Shown here piece after piece: positions 40,586 through 41,476 of a stretch of 41,476 nt of DNA. The translations under genes were made by a program, and so were the position numbers. Source of the stretch: an uncultured Bacilli bacterium (GTDB lineage: Bacteria > Bacillota_I > Bacilli_A > RF39 > UBA660); the NCBI GenBank assembly GCA_944350445.1, contig CALVOW010000011.1, positions 1 through 41,476 on the forward strand, in the 5' to 3' direction. Numbering within the stretch: position 1 is the stretch's first letter; each line of letters starts with the position of its first letter. The notes under the pieces were generated by a model. That model saw only the letters and a list, made by a program, of their open reading frames with translations, did no database searches and was not told the DNA's origin.

Positions 40586-41013
40586 TACTCTAAATACTTC
40601 TTATCATTACCATTTAATTTATTGGATGATTTATTAATATACTTTTGTATATCTTCTAATAAAAATCCTGGTATGATTCCTCTTTCTATCCATCTAATGG
40701 ATTTATCATAGTTTCTTTCTTCTTGTTCTGGTGATAATGGTACTACTCCTAATTTAAAGTATCCATCTTTTTTCATTTGTTCTAAAATAGATAAATAATA
40801 ATTATTCTTAACTACTTTAGTTTTATCTAAGATATCATGTATAGTTGGCATATAAGTTCTTTCTTTACAAAGTTCTATAATTGCTTTTTTAAATACTTCT
40901 GGTTCTATGTCTTGTAACATTTCATACCATATTGAAATATCATCATTACTAATTACTTTTTGATAACAAGATGATAGTATTTTGATTCCTTCTACAAAAT
41001 CTATTTTATCCAT
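40585..41013 (-). CDS. Phage replication protein, helicase loader/inhibitor-like
   Basis: The protein has 142 residues. The N-terminal helical domain (about 1-65, ending CKERTYMPTIHDILDKTK) resembles the N-terminal domain of the SPP1 G39P family, which loads or inhibits the replicative helicase. The C-terminal half is charged. It overlaps the upstream gene by 8 bases, and that gene carries a phage replisome domain, which supports the reading. The match is by pattern only. Confidence 0.65.
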   Translation of the reverse strand: MDKIDFVEGIKILSSCYQKVISNDDISIWYEMLQDIEPEVFKKAIIELCKERTYMPTIHDILDKTKVVKNNYYLSILEQMKKDGYFKLGVVPLSPEQEERNYDKSIRWIERGIIPGFLLEDIQKYINKSSNKLNGNDKKYLE

Positions 41014-41476
41014 TTTGTTTATCTCTCATTTCCTTAGCTCTTCTAATTTCTTCTAAAGATATATCTTGAATAGTTTTAGCTTTAGCTTGTTGATGTAAGC
41101 ATCTTTCAAATTTAGGGCCAAATAATGTTTCAGGTGTAAGGTATGGTTTCATTTTAGGATTATTAATCCACTCGCTTGTTTTCTTATCTATAACTATTTT
41201 AATATCATTAATTGTATATTTTTTTAATATATTAGCTATTAATTTCTTATACTCATCTATTAATATAAAATTAGAATTAGTTTTATAGTTTAAATAGTCT
41301 ATTATGTCTTGATACTCTTTTTTATTTATTTCTATTTCTTTTTTATTAGTTATAATTTCTAGATTATGTTTATTATTTTTATTATCTATATATACCTTAC
41401 TATTTGGCTTACATTTTTTCTTACATTTTGGCTTACTTTTGTCAGGATTCTTAATTCTATATTCTCTCATATTCAT
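41006..41476 (-). CDS. Phage replisome organiser-like protein, probably incomplete at the window edge
   Basis: The visible 156 residues contain the conserved phage C-terminal (Phg_2220_C) domain at about 60-135: IIDYLNYKTNSNF, YTINDIKIVIDKK, WINNPKMKPYLTPETLFG and the KFERCL end. Such proteins normally have an N-terminal winged helix that binds the phage origin. Here an ATG lies exactly at the window edge and is followed by a Lys/Cys-rich linker-like stretch, so the true start may lie outside. Confidence 0.75.
   Translation of the reverse strand: MNMREYRIKNPDKSKPKCKKKCKPNSKVYIDNKNNKHNLEIITNKKEIEINKKEYQDIIDYLNYKTNSNFILIDEYKKLIANILKKYTINDIKIVIDKKTSEWINNPKMKPYLTPETLFGPKFERCLHQQAKAKTIQDISLEEIRRAKEMRDKQNG

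Noticed and set aside
1..41476. CRISPR array, tRNA or rRNA genes
   Set aside because: No regularly spaced repeats and no tRNA- or rRNA-like sequence were seen on either strand, although without a search tool a tRNA could be missed.

Overview
The window is AT-rich (my estimate is well under one third G+C). It reads as the chromosome of a low-GC Bacillota (Bacilli/Erysipelotrichia-like, possibly an uncultured Mollicutes relative that keeps a cell wall). Genes end with TGA as well as TAA and TAG, and tryptophan is TGG, so the standard bacterial code applies. Wall genes (murE, mreC, mreD, a polysaccharide deacetylase), a DnaD primosome protein, an aspartate T-box and the era-yqzL-recO order support this. 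Genus assignment is not possible from the sequence alone.

Positions 1-23.9 kb are mostly housekeeping, mainly on the minus strand: a partial surface protein behind a structured leader; dnaD-nth; yvcK; a YkpA-type ABC-F ATPase; a SPOR-like/radC/mreC/mreD operon; an ABC exporter (ATPase plus two FtsX permeases) next to a membrane-anchored XRE regulator; lysS divergent from ppa; murE with a deacetylase; arginase; ferredoxin; deoB-alkD; and a dense run yqeY-rnhB-cdd-era-yqzL-recO beside rpsU.

Positions 24.0-27.8 kb hold a compact bacteriocin locus. A C39-peptidase ABC exporter and a small membrane accessory protein are followed by two short double-glycine precursor peptides and a small hydrophobic protein that may confer immunity. 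The three small genes are easy to miss. A LexA-shaped regulator without the catalytic serine is divergent, and a perfect 10-bp inverted repeat lies between. AspS with its T-box closes the backbone.

From about 29.4 kb the window becomes accessory DNA: a GC-rich structured intergenic island, an unknown membrane protein, an IS3-like element inserted in the loop of a transcription terminator, and a type I restriction-modification locus (hsdM, hsdS, tyrosine recombinase, hsdR). Here hsdS is a shufflon. One intact gene is flanked by a silent N-terminal and a silent C-terminal cassette in opposite orientation, and inverted repeats lie exactly at the half-gene boundaries. Two N halves and two C halves give four possible specificities. 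The right edge carries phage-type replication genes and an HNH endonuclease, so a prophage or similar element probably continues beyond the window.
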